Shown here: positions 8,064-16,612 of the stretch, one piece after another | Layout of the letters: each line of letters begins with the position of its first letter | Numbering within the stretch: the first letter of the stretch is position 1 | DNA from: Comamonadaceae bacterium | Lineage (GTDB): Bacteria; Pseudomonadota; Gammaproteobacteria; Burkholderiales; Burkholderiaceae_C | Assembly: GCA_947372865.1 (NCBI GenBank) | Contig: CANBVJ010000034.1 | Span: 1-36,933 of the forward strand | Direction: 5' to 3' | Length of the DNA: 36,933 nt | Notes under the pieces: model-generated | Database searches by the model: none | What the model was told of the DNA's origin: nothing | The model's input: only the letters and a program-made list of their open reading frames with translations | Position numbers and translations under genes: made by a program

Positions 8064-9263
8064 TTAAAACGCGCCAATGCCCAAAATCTCTGCCGCCCGC
8101 AAAGCGGTAGCGCGCACCTGATCGGGCGTGGCACCGGTCACATTCAGGTGGCCCATCTTGCGTCCGGGGCGCGCCTGCTGTTTGCCGTACAAATGCAAAT
8201 GGGTGCCCGGCAGCGCCAGCACGGCGGCCCAATCGGGCAGCGAGTTGGGGCCGCTGCGGCCCCACAAATCGCCCAGCAGGTTGAGCATCACAGCGGGGCT
8301 GTGCTGGCGCGGCTGCGTGAGCGGCAGATTGGCCAATGTGCGCACTTGCAGGTCAAATTGCGACAGATCGCAGGCGTTTTGCGTGTAATGACCGCTGTTG
8401 TGGGGTCTTGGCGCAATTTCATTGACCACCAGACGGCCGTCCGAGAGCACAAAAAACTCCACGCACAGCACACCCACATAGTCCAGGCCTTGGGCCACGG
8501 CGCGCGCACCGGCGATGGCCTGCGCCGCCAGCGTGGCTGGCAGATTGCCGTCAAACACTTCGGTGACCGCCAAGATGCCCTCGCGGTGCAGATTGCGCTG
8601 CACCGGAAAATTGACCATGGCGCCATCCGTGCCGCGCGCCACGATCACCGAGCATTCCAGCGCCAGTGGCAGCATTTTCTCCAGCACGCAGGGCACCTGG
8701 CCCAGATTGGCCCAGGCGGCAGCCAGCGCGGCGCGGTCGCTCACGCGCACCTGGCCTTTGCCGTCGTAGCCCATGCGGGCGGTTTTCAAAATACCAGGCA
8801 GCAAATCGTCGGCCACTTGGGCCGCGTCGGCGGCGGTGTGAATCTCAGCGTAGGGCGCGCAGGCCACGCCGCAGCGGCCAAAGTGGGCTTTCTCTGCGGC
8901 ACGGTCTTGGGCAATGGCCACGGCGGCAGCACCCGGCGCCACCCGGCGCGCAATAGCCAATGTGCGCAGCGCGTCAGCCGGCACGTTTTCAAACTCGGTG
9001 GTGATGGCGGCGCTGCAGGCAGCCAGTTGCGCCAGACCGGCGGCATCGGTGTAGCTGGTTTGGATGTGGTGGTGGCTGACCAGGCCGGCCGGGCTGGCCG
9101 GGTCTGGGTCGAGCACGGCGGTGGCGTAGCCCATGGCCTGTGCCGCGTGCACAAACATGCGCCCAAGCTGGCCGCCACCCATCACGCCCAGCGTCATGGG
9201 CTGGCCGTCGGGGGCGGTGCCGGGCAACAAGGGGCTTGCGGGCTGGCTTACGGGTTGACTCAT
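8064..9263 (-). CDS. purK: 5-(carboxyamino)imidazole ribonucleotide synthase PurK
   Basis: Catalyses ATP- and bicarbonate-dependent carboxylation of AIR to N5-CAIR in de novo purine synthesis. The 399-residue length is normal. ATP-grasp hallmarks are visible: the N-terminal TLGVMGGGQLGRMFVHAA, the AEIHTAADAAQVADDL region, KTARMGYDGKGQ (nucleotide-binding loop) and VLEKMLPLALECSVIVAR, followed by the metal-binding VNEIAPRPHNSGHYT segment near residue 280. Its start codon overlaps the purE stop in an ATGA arrangement (9260-9263), implying translational coupling. Product and substrate pass directly to PurE, encoded just upstream. Confidence 0.97.
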   Translation of the reverse strand: MSQPVSQPASPLLPGTAPDGQPMTLGVMGGGQLGRMFVHAAQAMGYATAVLDPDPASPAGLVSHHHIQTSYTDAAGLAQLAACSAAITTEFENVPADALRTLAIARRVAPGAAAVAIAQDRAAEKAHFGRCGVACAPYAEIHTAADAAQVADDLLPGILKTARMGYDGKGQVRVSDRAALAAAWANLGQVPCVLEKMLPLALECSVIVARGTDGAMVNFPVQRNLHREGILAVTEVFDGNLPATLAAQAIAGARAVAQGLDYVGVLCVEFFVLSDGRLVVNEIAPRPHNSGHYTQNACDLSQFDLQVRTLANLPLTQPRQHSPAVMLNLLGDLWGRSGPNSLPDWAAVLALPGTHLHLYGKQQARPGRKMGHLNVTGATPDQVRATALRAAEILGIGAF

Positions 9264-9778
9264 AAGCCCGCCACACCGGCGCCCAGGCGGGGAATGGGCA
9301 ACTCCATGGCGCGCGCAGCCGCTGTTTGCTCGGCGCGAAAGGCCTCGAGCTGCGCGCGCAAGGCCGCGTCGCCACTGGCCAAGAGCGCCACGGCAAACAA
9401 AGCGGCGTTGGCCGCACCGGCCGCGCCAATGGCAAAGGTAGCCACCGGCACGCCCTTGGGCATTTGCACGATGCTGTAAAGCGAATCCACGCCCTGCAAA
9501 TGCTTGCTCGCCACTGGCACGCCCAGCACCGGCACCACGGTTTTAGCGGCCAGCATGCCAGGCAAATGGGCGGCACCTCCGGCGCCCGCAATGATGGCGC
9601 GCAGGCCACGACCGGCGGCGGCTTCGGCATAGGCGTACATCTCATCGGGCATACGGTGGGCGGAAAGGACCTGCGCCTCAAAACCGATGCCAAACTGTTG
9701 GAGAATCTGTACCGCGTGTTGCATGGTGTCCCAGTCAGAGCTGGAGCCCATGACGACGCCGATTTGGATGGTGGTCAT
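9260..9778 (-). CDS. purE: N5-carboxyaminoimidazole ribonucleotide mutase PurE
   Basis: Converts N5-CAIR to CAIR, the step after PurK. The 172-residue protein is the class I (bacterial) PurE, with the phosphate-binding GSSSDWDTM near residue 12, the catalytic SAHRMPDEM (about 40-48), and GAGGAAHLPGMLA (about 66-78). The C-terminal ~25 residues extend with an Arg/Ala-rich helix. It is first in the purE-purK-tsaC unit and shares a 103-bp divergent region with the cnoX-type gene. No Shine-Dalgarno is evident ahead of its ATG, and no purine-repressor site was recognised. Confidence 0.97.
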   Translation of the reverse strand: MTTIQIGVVMGSSSDWDTMQHAVQILQQFGIGFEAQVLSAHRMPDEMYAYAEAAAGRGLRAIIAGAGGAAHLPGMLAAKTVVPVLGVPVASKHLQGVDSLYSIVQMPKGVPVATFAIGAAGAANAALFAVALLASGDAALRAQLEAFRAEQTAAARAMELPIPRLGAGVAGL

Positions 9779-9881
9779 AGTGTTGGATGCGTCGGCCTGC
9801 GCCGTCGCTTTGGATAAAGCGGCCCGGGCGGCCGCGAAGCTAGACCCGCAATTTTACTTTTTACACCCCGAGGTCTTGCCG

Positions 9882-10835
9882 ATGATTGACGTCACCATTG
9901 AAAACTTTGAAACCGAGGTGATTGCCGCCTCGCACCAGGTGCCGGTGCTGCTGGACTTTTGGGCGCCCTGGTGCGGCCCGTGCAAGGTGATTGGTCCCTT
10001 GCTGGAAAAGGTCGAGGCTGATTACGAAGGCCGCTTCAAGCTGGTCAAGATTGACTCTGACCAAGAACAACAACTGTCCAAGGCCTTTGGTATTCGCAGC
10101 ATTCCCACTTGCGTGCTGATGATTGCGGGCAAGCCGGTGGACGGCTTTATGGGCGCGGTGCCCGAGGGCCAGCTCAAGGCCTTTTTGGACAAACACCTGC
10201 CCGGCGCCGATGCACTGGCTGCGCAGGACGATGCCGACGACGCCCAGGCCCTGATGGCCGCAGGCGACCCGCAAGCCGCACTCAACAAGCTGCTGGAAAC
10301 CCTGAGCATGGACCCCGGCAACGACGACGCGCGCTATGACTACGTCAAGCTGCTGATCGAAACCAATGCCTTAGACGACGCCGCCGCCGCGCTGGCCCCG
10401 GCCCTGGCCGCCATTCCGCGCCAACTGCGCTTTGAGGCCCTGGGCCAGTTTCTGGACGCCATCAACTTTGTCATGACCGACCCGCGCGGCACCTGGGGGC
10501 CCGACCAGTTTGACGCCCTGATTGCCGCCAACAAACGTGACTTTGACACCCGCCTGGCCAAAGCCCGGGTGCTGATGGTGGGCGGCATGTGGACCGAGTC
10601 CATGGACGAGCTGCTGGAAATCATCATGCGCGACAAAGCCTGGAACGACGCCGTAGCACGCAAGACCTTTGTCGCCATTCTGGAGCTGCTCACCCCGCCC
10701 AAGCCCAAGGACGCCAAGGACGCAGGCAAGGCGGCCGGCGGTATTGAGCTGCTGGGCAAGGCCATGGTCAACGAAGACCCGCAAGCCCAGCTCATCTCCG
10801 CCTACCGGCGCAAGCTGAGCATGGCGCTGAACTAG
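9882..10835 (+). CDS. cnoX: Thioredoxin-TPR co-chaperone, CnoX/YbbN family
   Basis: A 317-residue cytoplasmic protein combining an N-terminal thioredoxin fold (residues 1-105) with C-terminal tetratricopeptide repeats (about 120-310). The redox centre WCGPC is intact near residue 30 and the cis-proline motif RSIPT follows at about 75, so a working thiol-disulfide site is expected. Escherichia coli CnoX has a degenerate SXXC site, and holds hypochlorite-damaged clients for GroEL; the CXXC form seen here is the variant found in many other bacteria. The TPR part has QALMAAGDPQAALNKLLETL and the WTESMDELLEI repeat. The ATG at 9882 (GAGG about 8 bases upstream) is preferred over the earlier in-frame start at 9687, which lies inside purE on the other strand. 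Confidence 0.92.
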   Translation: MIDVTIENFETEVIAASHQVPVLLDFWAPWCGPCKVIGPLLEKVEADYEGRFKLVKIDSDQEQQLSKAFGIRSIPTCVLMIAGKPVDGFMGAVPEGQLKAFLDKHLPGADALAAQDDADDAQALMAAGDPQAALNKLLETLSMDPGNDDARYDYVKLLIETNALDDAAAALAPALAAIPRQLRFEALGQFLDAINFVMTDPRGTWGPDQFDALIAANKRDFDTRLAKARVLMVGGMWTESMDELLEIIMRDKAWNDAVARKTFVAILELLTPPKPKDAKDAGKAAGGIELLGKAMVNEDPQAQLISAYRRKLSMALN

Positions 10836-10954
10836 GAGGCCGCGCGGAACACCTGCTCTTCAAGCACGCTTCACAGGCTGCGAATGAGCAAAACAGTGCC
10901 TTTTCCAGCCAGACCACCTACCGCCCCTGCAGCGGTCAAAAGTTGGCAACGGGC
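10836..10954. other. Convergent intergenic region with weak hairpin
   Basis: A 119-bp gap between the convergent cnoX and rpe genes. One short inverted repeat is visible (ACCGC at 10920-10924 with GCGGT at 10932-10936, 7-base loop). It is too weak to call a terminator with confidence, and no T-run follows. Nothing else is recognised. Confidence 0.3.
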
Positions 10955-11629
10955 TTAACCCAGCGCCAACCGCATCTGGTCGATCACGGCCTTGTAGTCG
11001 GGCTTGCCAAAAATCGCGCTGCCCGCCACAAAAGTATCGGCCCCGGCATCGGCCACGCGGCGGATGTTGTCGGTCTTGATACCGCCGTCCACTTCCAGGC
11101 GAATGTCCTTGCCACTGGCGTCAATGCGCCGGCGCACGTCCTCGATCTTGCGCAGCGCCGAATCAATAAAACTCTGGCCACCGAAGCCGGGGTTGACGCT
11201 CATGATCAGCACCAGGTCAATGTCGTCAATCACCCAGTCCAGCACATCCAGCGGCTCGGCCGGGTTGAACACCAGCCCGGCCTTGACGCCTTTGCTTTTG
11301 ATGGCCTGGATGCTGCGGTGCACGTGACCGGCAGCGTCGGGGTGAAAGCTGATCAGGTCGGCGCCCGCGTCGGCAAACGACGCGGCCAGCGCGTCCACCG
11401 GCGAGATCATCAAATGCACGTCAATGGGCACGGCCACGCCGGCGGCCGTCTTGGCGTGGGGCTTCAAGGCGCTGCAAATCATGGGACCGAAGGTGAGGTT
11501 GGGCACGTAGTGGTTGTCCATCACGTCAAAGTGAATCCAGTCCGCGCCTGCGGCGATGACGTTTTTCAGCTCCTCGCCCAGGCGGGCAAAGTCGGCGGAC
11601 AGCAGAGAGGGGGCGATGCGAAATGTCAT
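10955..11629 (-). CDS. rpe: Ribulose-phosphate 3-epimerase
   Basis: Interconverts D-ribulose 5-phosphate and D-xylulose 5-phosphate in the pentose phosphate and Calvin pathways. The 224-residue TIM-barrel protein shows all family landmarks: [15 protein letters not shown] at the N-terminus, the metal site [17 protein letters not shown] near residue 35, VDVHLM-like IDVHLMISP, the [12 protein letters not shown] loop (about 142-154) and the [12 protein letters not shown] phosphate-binding segment. The ATG at 11629 starts directly before the conserved FRIAPS; an open frame extends further upstream to 12124, but that part overlaps apaG on the other strand and carries no similarity. It is divergent from apaG with 87 bp between the starts. 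Confidence 0.97.
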   Translation of the reverse strand: MTFRIAPSLLSADFARLGEELKNVIAAGADWIHFDVMDNHYVPNLTFGPMICSALKPHAKTAAGVAVPIDVHLMISPVDALAASFADAGADLISFHPDAAGHVHRSIQAIKSKGVKAGLVFNPAEPLDVLDWVIDDIDLVLIMSVNPGFGGQSFIDSALRKIEDVRRRIDASGKDIRLEVDGGIKTDNIRRVADAGADTFVAGSAIFGKPDYKAVIDQMRLALG

Positions 11630-11716
11630 GGTGTGGTTTTCGGCGGCAAGGGCCAAGGCTAGGGGAATAAGGGCAAGCTTCTGAACATACCCGATTTTCG
11701 GCAGTAGCATCGCAGC

Positions 11717-12127
11717 ATGCCCACGCCACCCCGCCCCCACCAGTTCTCTGTTGAAGTGTTCCCGCAGTACCTGCCCGAACAATCTTCCCCCGAACAGGGC
11801 TTGTACCTGTTTGCCTACACGGTCACCATCACCAATACCGGCAGCGTGGTCGCGCAGCTTATTTCGCGCACCTGGAACGTCAACGACGCCAACGGCCACA
11901 CCGAAAAGGTCAAGGGCCTGGGCGTGGTCGGCCAGCAACCCCTGCTCAAGCCCGGCCAGGCTTTTGAATACACCAGTGGCACGCGCCTGCGCACGCCCAC
12001 GGGCACCATGCACGGCAGCTTTTTTTGCGTGGCCGAAGACGGCGAAAAGTTTGACGTAGACGTACCCATGTTTGTGCTCGACGCCCTGAGCGGCAGCGAC
12101 ACCCATGGCAAACGCACACTGCATTAA
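11717..12127 (+). CDS. apaG: ApaG (Co2+/Mg2+ efflux-associated) protein
   Basis: A 136-residue ApaG/F-box-associated-like domain protein with a fibronectin-type beta-sandwich fold. ApaG is linked to cobalt resistance and magnesium efflux, but its biochemical role is unsettled. Family features seen are [31 protein letters not shown], the WNVNDANGH motif, and the pair [20 protein letters not shown] and GTMHGSFF. The length matches the family. It is the first gene of a likely unit with thiL, which begins 15 bp after its stop. In Escherichia coli apaG sits with ksgA and apaH, so this placement is different. Confidence 0.95.
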   Translation: MPTPPRPHQFSVEVFPQYLPEQSSPEQGLYLFAYTVTITNTGSVVAQLISRTWNVNDANGHTEKVKGLGVVGQQPLLKPGQAFEYTSGTRLRTPTGTMHGSFFCVAEDGEKFDVDVPMFVLDALSGSDTHGKRTLH

Positions 12128-12141
12128 AGCCGCCTTGCACC

Positions 12142-13212
12142 ATGGGCGAGTTTGACCTGATCCGCCGGTTTTTTACCCGCCCCACCCCCCATGCGGTGCT
12201 GGGCGTGGGCGACGACTGTGCGCTGCTGCAAAGCGCACCAGGCATGCAAATGGCCATCTCCACCGACATGCTGGTGGGCGGCCGGCACTTTTTTGCCGAT
12301 ACCGACCCGCTTGCGCTGGGCCACAAATGCCTGGCGGTCAACCTGAGCGACCTGGCCGCCTGCGGCGCGCGGCCGCTGGCGTTTACGCTGGCGCTGGCGC
12401 TGCCCGAAGCCGATGAGGCCTGGCTGGCGCCCTTTGCCCAAGGCCTGCTGGCGCTGGCCGACGCCCATGGCTGTGAGTTGATTGGTGGGGATACCACGCG
12501 CGGGCCTTTGAACATCTGCATCACCGTGTTTGGCGAAGTGCCCGCGCAGAGCCACCACGCGCGCAGGCCGCTGGTGCCCACCAGCGCCTTGCTGCGCAGC
12601 GGCGCGCAAGCGGGTGACGATATTTATGTGAGCGGCACCCTGGGCGACGCGGCGCTGGCCCTGCAAGCGTTGCTGGGCCGCGTGGCGCTGCCGCCCGAAG
12701 TGCTGGCGCAGGCACGCCAGCGCCTGGAACGCCCCAGCCCGCGCGTGGCGCTGGGCCAGGCGCTGCGCGGCGTGGCCAGTGCCTGCGCCGACGTGAGCGA
12801 CGGCTTGGCTGGCGACCTGGGTCACATCCTGGAGCGCTCTGGCTTAGGCGCTGAAGTGGAGGTTGACCGCGTGCTGCCGCTGCTAGCCGCCCGCAGGTAC
12901 TACCCCGGCGGTGAAGCGCAGTTTGACCAGCAGATTGGCGCCACTCTCAAGGCGCAACACCCCCAAGCCCTGGCGCTGCAGTGCGTGCTGGCCGGGGGCG
13001 ACGACTACGAGCTGGTGTTTAGCGCCGCCCCGGCCGAGCGCGCGGCGGTGCAACAGGCCGCCGCCCAAAGCGCCACCCCGGTGACCCGCATTGGTACCAT
13101 GCAGGCCTCGCCGGGCCTGCGCCTAGTTGACGGCCTGGGCCGCAGCGTGGCGCCGCAGTTTGCGTCCTTTGACCATTTTTCTGCCGCCCAACCAAGCCCT
13201 CACCGTCCTTAA
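12142..13212 (+). CDS. thiL: Thiamine-monophosphate kinase
   Basis: Phosphorylates thiamine monophosphate to the active cofactor thiamine diphosphate using ATP. The 356-residue protein has the PurM/ThiL fold. The N-terminal [10 protein letters not shown] is followed by the metal-binding VGDDCALL (about residue 29), [11 protein letters not shown] (about 47-57), [12 protein letters not shown] (about 69), and the GGDTTRGPL segment near residue 115. The C-terminal ATP site GGDDYELVF lies at about residue 287. The region at about 330-356 is a variable tail. Spacing of 8 bp to pgpA indicates co-translation. thiL and pgpA adjacency is conserved widely in proteobacteria. Confidence 0.96.
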   Translation: MGEFDLIRRFFTRPTPHAVLGVGDDCALLQSAPGMQMAISTDMLVGGRHFFADTDPLALGHKCLAVNLSDLAACGARPLAFTLALALPEADEAWLAPFAQGLLALADAHGCELIGGDTTRGPLNICITVFGEVPAQSHHARRPLVPTSALLRSGAQAGDDIYVSGTLGDAALALQALLGRVALPPEVLAQARQRLERPSPRVALGQALRGVASACADVSDGLAGDLGHILERSGLGAEVEVDRVLPLLAARRYYPGGEAQFDQQIGATLKAQHPQALALQCVLAGGDDYELVFSAAPAERAAVQQAAAQSATPVTRIGTMQASPGLRLVDGLGRSVAPQFASFDHFSAAQPSPHRP

Positions 13213-13220
13213 CGCCCCGC

Positions 13221-13790
13221 ATGACCGAAGCCCAAACCGTTCACCCCACCAACGCCGGCGCCACCCGCTTTAGCGCACGTCCCACGCTGCGCTTCATGCT
13301 GGCGCACCCGGCGCATTTGCTGGCACTGGGCTTTGGCTCGGGCCTGAGCCGCTTTGCGCCGGGCACGGCGGGCACGCTCTGGGCCTGGGTGTTCTTTTTG
13401 GCGCTCTCGCCCTGGATGAACGATATGCGCTGGGCGCTGCTAATCGCCGCCTCGGTACCGATTGGCTGGTGGGTCTGCACCGTCACCGCGCGCAACATGG
13501 GCGTGCTCGACCCGGGAAGCGTGGTGTGGGACGAGGCGGTGGCGTTCTGGCTCATCTTGTGGCTGGTGATGCCCACCGGGCTTTGGGGCCAGTTGGTGGC
13601 CTTTGGCCTGTTCCGGTTTTTTGACGCGGTCAAACCCGGCCCCGTGGGATGGGCCGACCGCCTGTACCACGGCCTGGACCCCAGCACGGACACGTGGGCC
13701 TGGGCCAAGGCCGGCTGGGGCATCATGCTCGACGACCTGGTAGCCGCCGGTTGCACGCTCTTGGTGATTGCGCTGTGGCGGGCCTGGTGA
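13221..13790 (+). CDS. pgpA: Phosphatidylglycerophosphatase A
   Basis: Dephosphorylates phosphatidylglycerophosphate to phosphatidylglycerol in the inner membrane. The 189-residue protein has the family's N-terminal segment with GFGSGLSRFAPGTAGTLWA (about 35-53), the acidic VVWDEAVAFW (about 97-106), and the RFFDAVKPGP signature with a terminal GIMLDDLVAAG (about 165). Four hydrophobic helices are seen. The loop between the FFD and LDD motifs contains GLDPSTDTWAWAKAG, longer than in E. coli PgpA, but both acidic motifs are intact. Its stop overlaps the next gene's ATG (TGATG at 13788-13792). Confidence 0.95.
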   Translation: MTEAQTVHPTNAGATRFSARPTLRFMLAHPAHLLALGFGSGLSRFAPGTAGTLWAWVFFLALSPWMNDMRWALLIAASVPIGWWVCTVTARNMGVLDPGSVVWDEAVAFWLILWLVMPTGLWGQLVAFGLFRFFDAVKPGPVGWADRLYHGLDPSTDTWAWAKAGWGIMLDDLVAAGCTLLVIALWRAW

Positions 13791-14335
13791 TGGCGGACGC
13801 GATGACCGCACAAGCCCCTGACGCCGAAACCGCGCGCCTGGTGCAAGCGCTGGCCGCGCAACTGCTCTCGCGCGGCTGGATGCTGGCCACCGCCGAGAGC
13901 TGCACTGGCGGTCTGATTGCCGCCGCCTGCACCGACTTGGCGGGTTCAAGCACCTGGTTTGAACGCGGCTTTGTGAGCTATTCCAATGCCGCCAAGGCCC
14001 AAATGCTGGGCGTGGACGCAACGCTGATTGCGCAGCACGGCGCGGTGAGCGAACCGGTGGCGCGCGCCATGGCCCAAGGCGCTTTGCAACACGCCCACGC
14101 CCAAGTGGCGCTGGCGGTGACTGGTGTGGCAGGACCCGGTGGCGGCAGCGCGGACAAACCGGTGGGCACGGTGTGGTTTGCCTGGGCGGTCACCGGGCAA
14201 GCCCCAACGCTGTACAGCGAAATGCAGCGCTTTGCCGGCGACCGCGCCGCCGTGCGCCAGGCCACGCTGCGCCACAGCCTGCGCCGCCTGCTGAAATTGC
14301 TGCCCCGCCTCCCGGCCGGTTCCACGGCCGCATGA
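13790..14335 (+). CDS. pncC: Nicotinamide-nucleotide amidohydrolase (CinA C-terminal type)
   Basis: Deamidates NMN to nicotinic acid mononucleotide in the pyridine-nucleotide salvage cycle. The 181-residue protein is the stand-alone CinA C-terminal domain. It carries the family's TAESCTGGLIAA loop (about residue 36), the YSNAAKAQMLGV segment, GAVSEPVARAMA, and the nucleotide-binding VTGVAGPGGGSADKPVGTVWFAW near residue 110, here split by no insertion. The ATG at 13790 overlaps the pgpA stop. A second ATG at 13802 or a GTG at 13787 are possible starts; the overlap favours 13790. It ends in an ATGA overlap with the LysE-type gene. Confidence 0.94.
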   Translation: MADAMTAQAPDAETARLVQALAAQLLSRGWMLATAESCTGGLIAAACTDLAGSSTWFERGFVSYSNAAKAQMLGVDATLIAQHGAVSEPVARAMAQGALQHAHAQVALAVTGVAGPGGGSADKPVGTVWFAWAVTGQAPTLYSEMQRFAGDRAAVRQATLRHSLRRLLKLLPRLPAGSTAA

Positions 14336-14937
14336 ACGCTGACTTCTGGACCGGATTTGCCACCAGCCTGGCGCTGATCGTAGCCATTGGCTCGCAAAAC
14401 GCCTTTGTGCTGCGCCAGGGCATCTTGCGCCAGCATGTGCTGCCACTGGTGCTGTTTTGCGCGGCGTCCGACGCGCTGCTCATCGTGGCGGGCATCGCAG
14501 GCGCCGGGGCGCTGGTGCGCGGCAACCCGGCGTTCCTAGAGATCACGCGCATCGGCGGCACGCTGTTTCTGCTGGCCTACGGCTTGCTGGCGGCGCGCCG
14601 GGCCGCAGGTGTGGGCGCACTGCAAGTGGCCAATACACCTGGCTTGACGCTTGGCGCGGCGCTGGCGAGCTGCTTTGCGTTTACTTTTTTGAACCCGCAT
14701 GTCTATTTAGACACCGTGGTGCTGCTGGGTTCGGTGGCCAACCAGCGGGGTGACGCCGGGCGCTGGCTGTTTGCTGCGGGCGCAGCCCTGGCCAGCGGTG
14801 TGTGGTTTGCGGCCCTGGGCTTTGGCGCGCGCCTGCTGCAGCCGCTGTTTGCCCGGCCGCTGGCTTGGCGCGTGCTCGACGGCCTGATTGCTTTGACCAT
14901 GGGCGCTTTGGCGCTAATGGTATGGTTCGGCGCGTAA
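14332..14937 (+). CDS. LysE/ArgO-type amino-acid exporter
   Basis: A 201-residue inner-membrane exporter of the LysE superfamily, which exports basic amino acids such as lysine or arginine to prevent toxic build-up. Six hydrophobic segments are seen. Family features are the N-terminal IGSQNAFVLRQGILR (about residues 19-33), which is the LysE/ArgO signature, and FLNPHVYLDTVVLLGS (about 118-133), the second conserved membrane motif. It overlaps the pncC stop by 4 bp. No LysG/ArgP-type regulator is adjacent; control is probably through the upstream operon. The exact substrate is inferred from similarity only. Confidence 0.93.
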   Translation: MNADFWTGFATSLALIVAIGSQNAFVLRQGILRQHVLPLVLFCAASDALLIVAGIAGAGALVRGNPAFLEITRIGGTLFLLAYGLLAARRAAGVGALQVANTPGLTLGAALASCFAFTFLNPHVYLDTVVLLGSVANQRGDAGRWLFAAGAALASGVWFAALGFGARLLQPLFARPLAWRVLDGLIALTMGALALMVWFGA

Positions 14938-14970
14938 ATCCCCTCAAAGCCCACCCAGAAAGGCCTGTCG

Positions 14971-16593
14971 ATGTTGCTCAAGCTGCTGCATTTTGTGTAC
15001 CCCATGCGTTACCTGGCGTTTACTCTGATCGTGCTGGGCTTCCTATTTAGCGCCGTGCTTTGGGCAGGCGGCGGCCATCTGGCGCCGCTCTTGGTAATGG
15101 GCTATTTAAGTGGCGTGGGCGTGCACGACTTGCTGCAGTCCAAGCGGTCCATATTGCGCAACTACCCTGTCATTGGCCACCTGCGCTTCATGCTGGAATT
15201 TATTCGGCCCGAGATTCGCCAGTACTTTATCGAGAGCGACAACGAGGCCGCGCCTTTTTCGCGGGCACAGCGCTCACTCGTCTACCAACGCGCCAAGGGC
15301 GACTCGGACAAGCACCCGTTTGGCTCGCAGCGCGACGCCTATGCCAACGGCCACGAGTGGATGACGCATTCGGTGGCGCCAAGCACCGTGGCCAGCCACG
15401 ACTTTCGCATCACCATCGGGCCCGACACCGCGCAGCCCTACAGCGCCAGCGTGTTCAACATCTCGGCCATGAGCTTTGGCGCCCTGAGCGCCAACGCCAT
15501 CCAGGCGCTCAACGCGGGCGCCAAGCGCGGCGGCTTTGCCCATGACACGGGCGAAGGCTCCATCTCGGTGCACCACCGCAAGCACGGTGGCGACCTGATC
15601 TGGGAAGTAGCCTCGGGCTACTTTGGCTGCCGCAATGACGACGGTACTTTCAACGCCGACAAGTTCAAGGCCAACGCCTGCGACCCGCAGGTCAAGCTCA
15701 TCGAGATCAAACTCAGCCAGGGCGCCAAACCCGGCCACGGCGGCGTGTTGCCCGGCCCCAAGGTGACGGCCGAAATCGCGCAGGCGCGCGGCGCGCCCAT
15801 GGGCGTGGACTGTGTCTCGCCCGCCGCCCACAGCGCCTTTGGCACGCCGGTAGAAATGATGCATTTCATTGCCCGCCTGCGCGAACTCTCAGGCGGCAAG
15901 CCCACGGGTTTCAAGCTCTGCATTGGCCACCCCTGGGAATGGTTTGCCATGGTCAAGGCCATGGTGCAGACCGGCATCACGCCCGACTTTATTGTGGTGG
16001 ACGGCACCGAGGGCGGCACCGGGGCGGCGCCACTGGAATTTATCGACCATGTCGGCTCGCCGCTGCAAGAAGGCCTGATGCTGGTGCACAACACCTTGCG
16101 CGGCGCGGGTCTGCGTGAGCGCATCAAAATTGGCTGCGCAGGCAAGGTGATCAACGCCTTTGACGTGGCGCGCCTGATGGCGCTGGGCGCGGACTGGTGC
16201 AATAGCGCGCGCGGCTTCATGTTTGCGCTGGGCTGCCTGCAAGCGCAAACCTGCCACACCGGCCACTGCCCTACCGGCGTGGCCACGCAAGACAGCCTGC
16301 GCCAGCAAGCGCTGGTGGTGCCCGACAAGGCCGAGCGCGTCTACCACTTCCACCAGCAAACCCTGCACGCGCTGCAAGAGCTGGTGCAAGCCGCCGGGGT
16401 GCAACACCCCAACCAGATTACCGCCCACCACATCGTGCGCCGCACCGGCGACCACACGGTGGCCAGCCTGGCGCAGGCGCTGTTGAACGAGATCCCCGAA
16501 GGCAGCCTGTTGGGCGGCAGCCTGCACGAATTGCCCTTGCTGTACCGGCGCCACTGGGCGCACGCCCGGGCTGAGACTTTCGCCTTAGCCTAA
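14971..16593 (+). CDS. Membrane-anchored FMN-binding glutamate-synthase-like protein
   Basis: A 540-residue protein with a catalytic core like the FMN/iron-sulfur half of glutamate synthase but no glutaminase domain. Two hydrophobic helices at about residues 14-48 anchor it to the membrane. The core has FGALSANAIQALNAGAKRGG, HDTGEGSIS, KLSQGAKPGHGG (about 250), and DGTEGGTGAAP (about 345), all FMN/substrate-site motifs of GltB. The 3Fe-4S cluster triad is complete with the spacing C-x5-C-x4-C at residues 422, 428 and 433, followed by PTGVATQD. The physiological electron donor and substrate are unknown. An AAAGG ribosome-binding site lies 6-7 bases before the ATG. It converges with the FTR1 gene, with only 19 bp between stops. 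Confidence 0.9.
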   Translation: MLLKLLHFVYPMRYLAFTLIVLGFLFSAVLWAGGGHLAPLLVMGYLSGVGVHDLLQSKRSILRNYPVIGHLRFMLEFIRPEIRQYFIESDNEAAPFSRAQRSLVYQRAKGDSDKHPFGSQRDAYANGHEWMTHSVAPSTVASHDFRITIGPDTAQPYSASVFNISAMSFGALSANAIQALNAGAKRGGFAHDTGEGSISVHHRKHGGDLIWEVASGYFGCRNDDGTFNADKFKANACDPQVKLIEIKLSQGAKPGHGGVLPGPKVTAEIAQARGAPMGVDCVSPAAHSAFGTPVEMMHFIARLRELSGGKPTGFKLCIGHPWEWFAMVKAMVQTGITPDFIVVDGTEGGTGAAPLEFIDHVGSPLQEGLMLVHNTLRGAGLRERIKIGCAGKVINAFDVARLMALGADWCNSARGFMFALGCLQAQTCHTGHCPTGVATQDSLRQQALVVPDKAERVYHFHQQTLHALQELVQAAGVQHPNQITAHHIVRRTGDHTVASLAQALLNEIPEGSLLGGSLHELPLLYRRHWAHARAETFALA

Positions 16594-16612
16594 AAGGCCA
16601 GGAAATAGCGCC

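Noticed and set aside
7980..9479. 499-codon open frame opposite purK
   Set aside because: Antisense shadow of purK and purE; Gly/His/Arg-rich composition with no recognisable motif.
11630..12124. Upstream in-frame extension of rpe
   Set aside because: The extension overlaps apaG on the opposite strand and carries no similarity; the conserved epimerase N-terminus begins right after the ATG at 11629.
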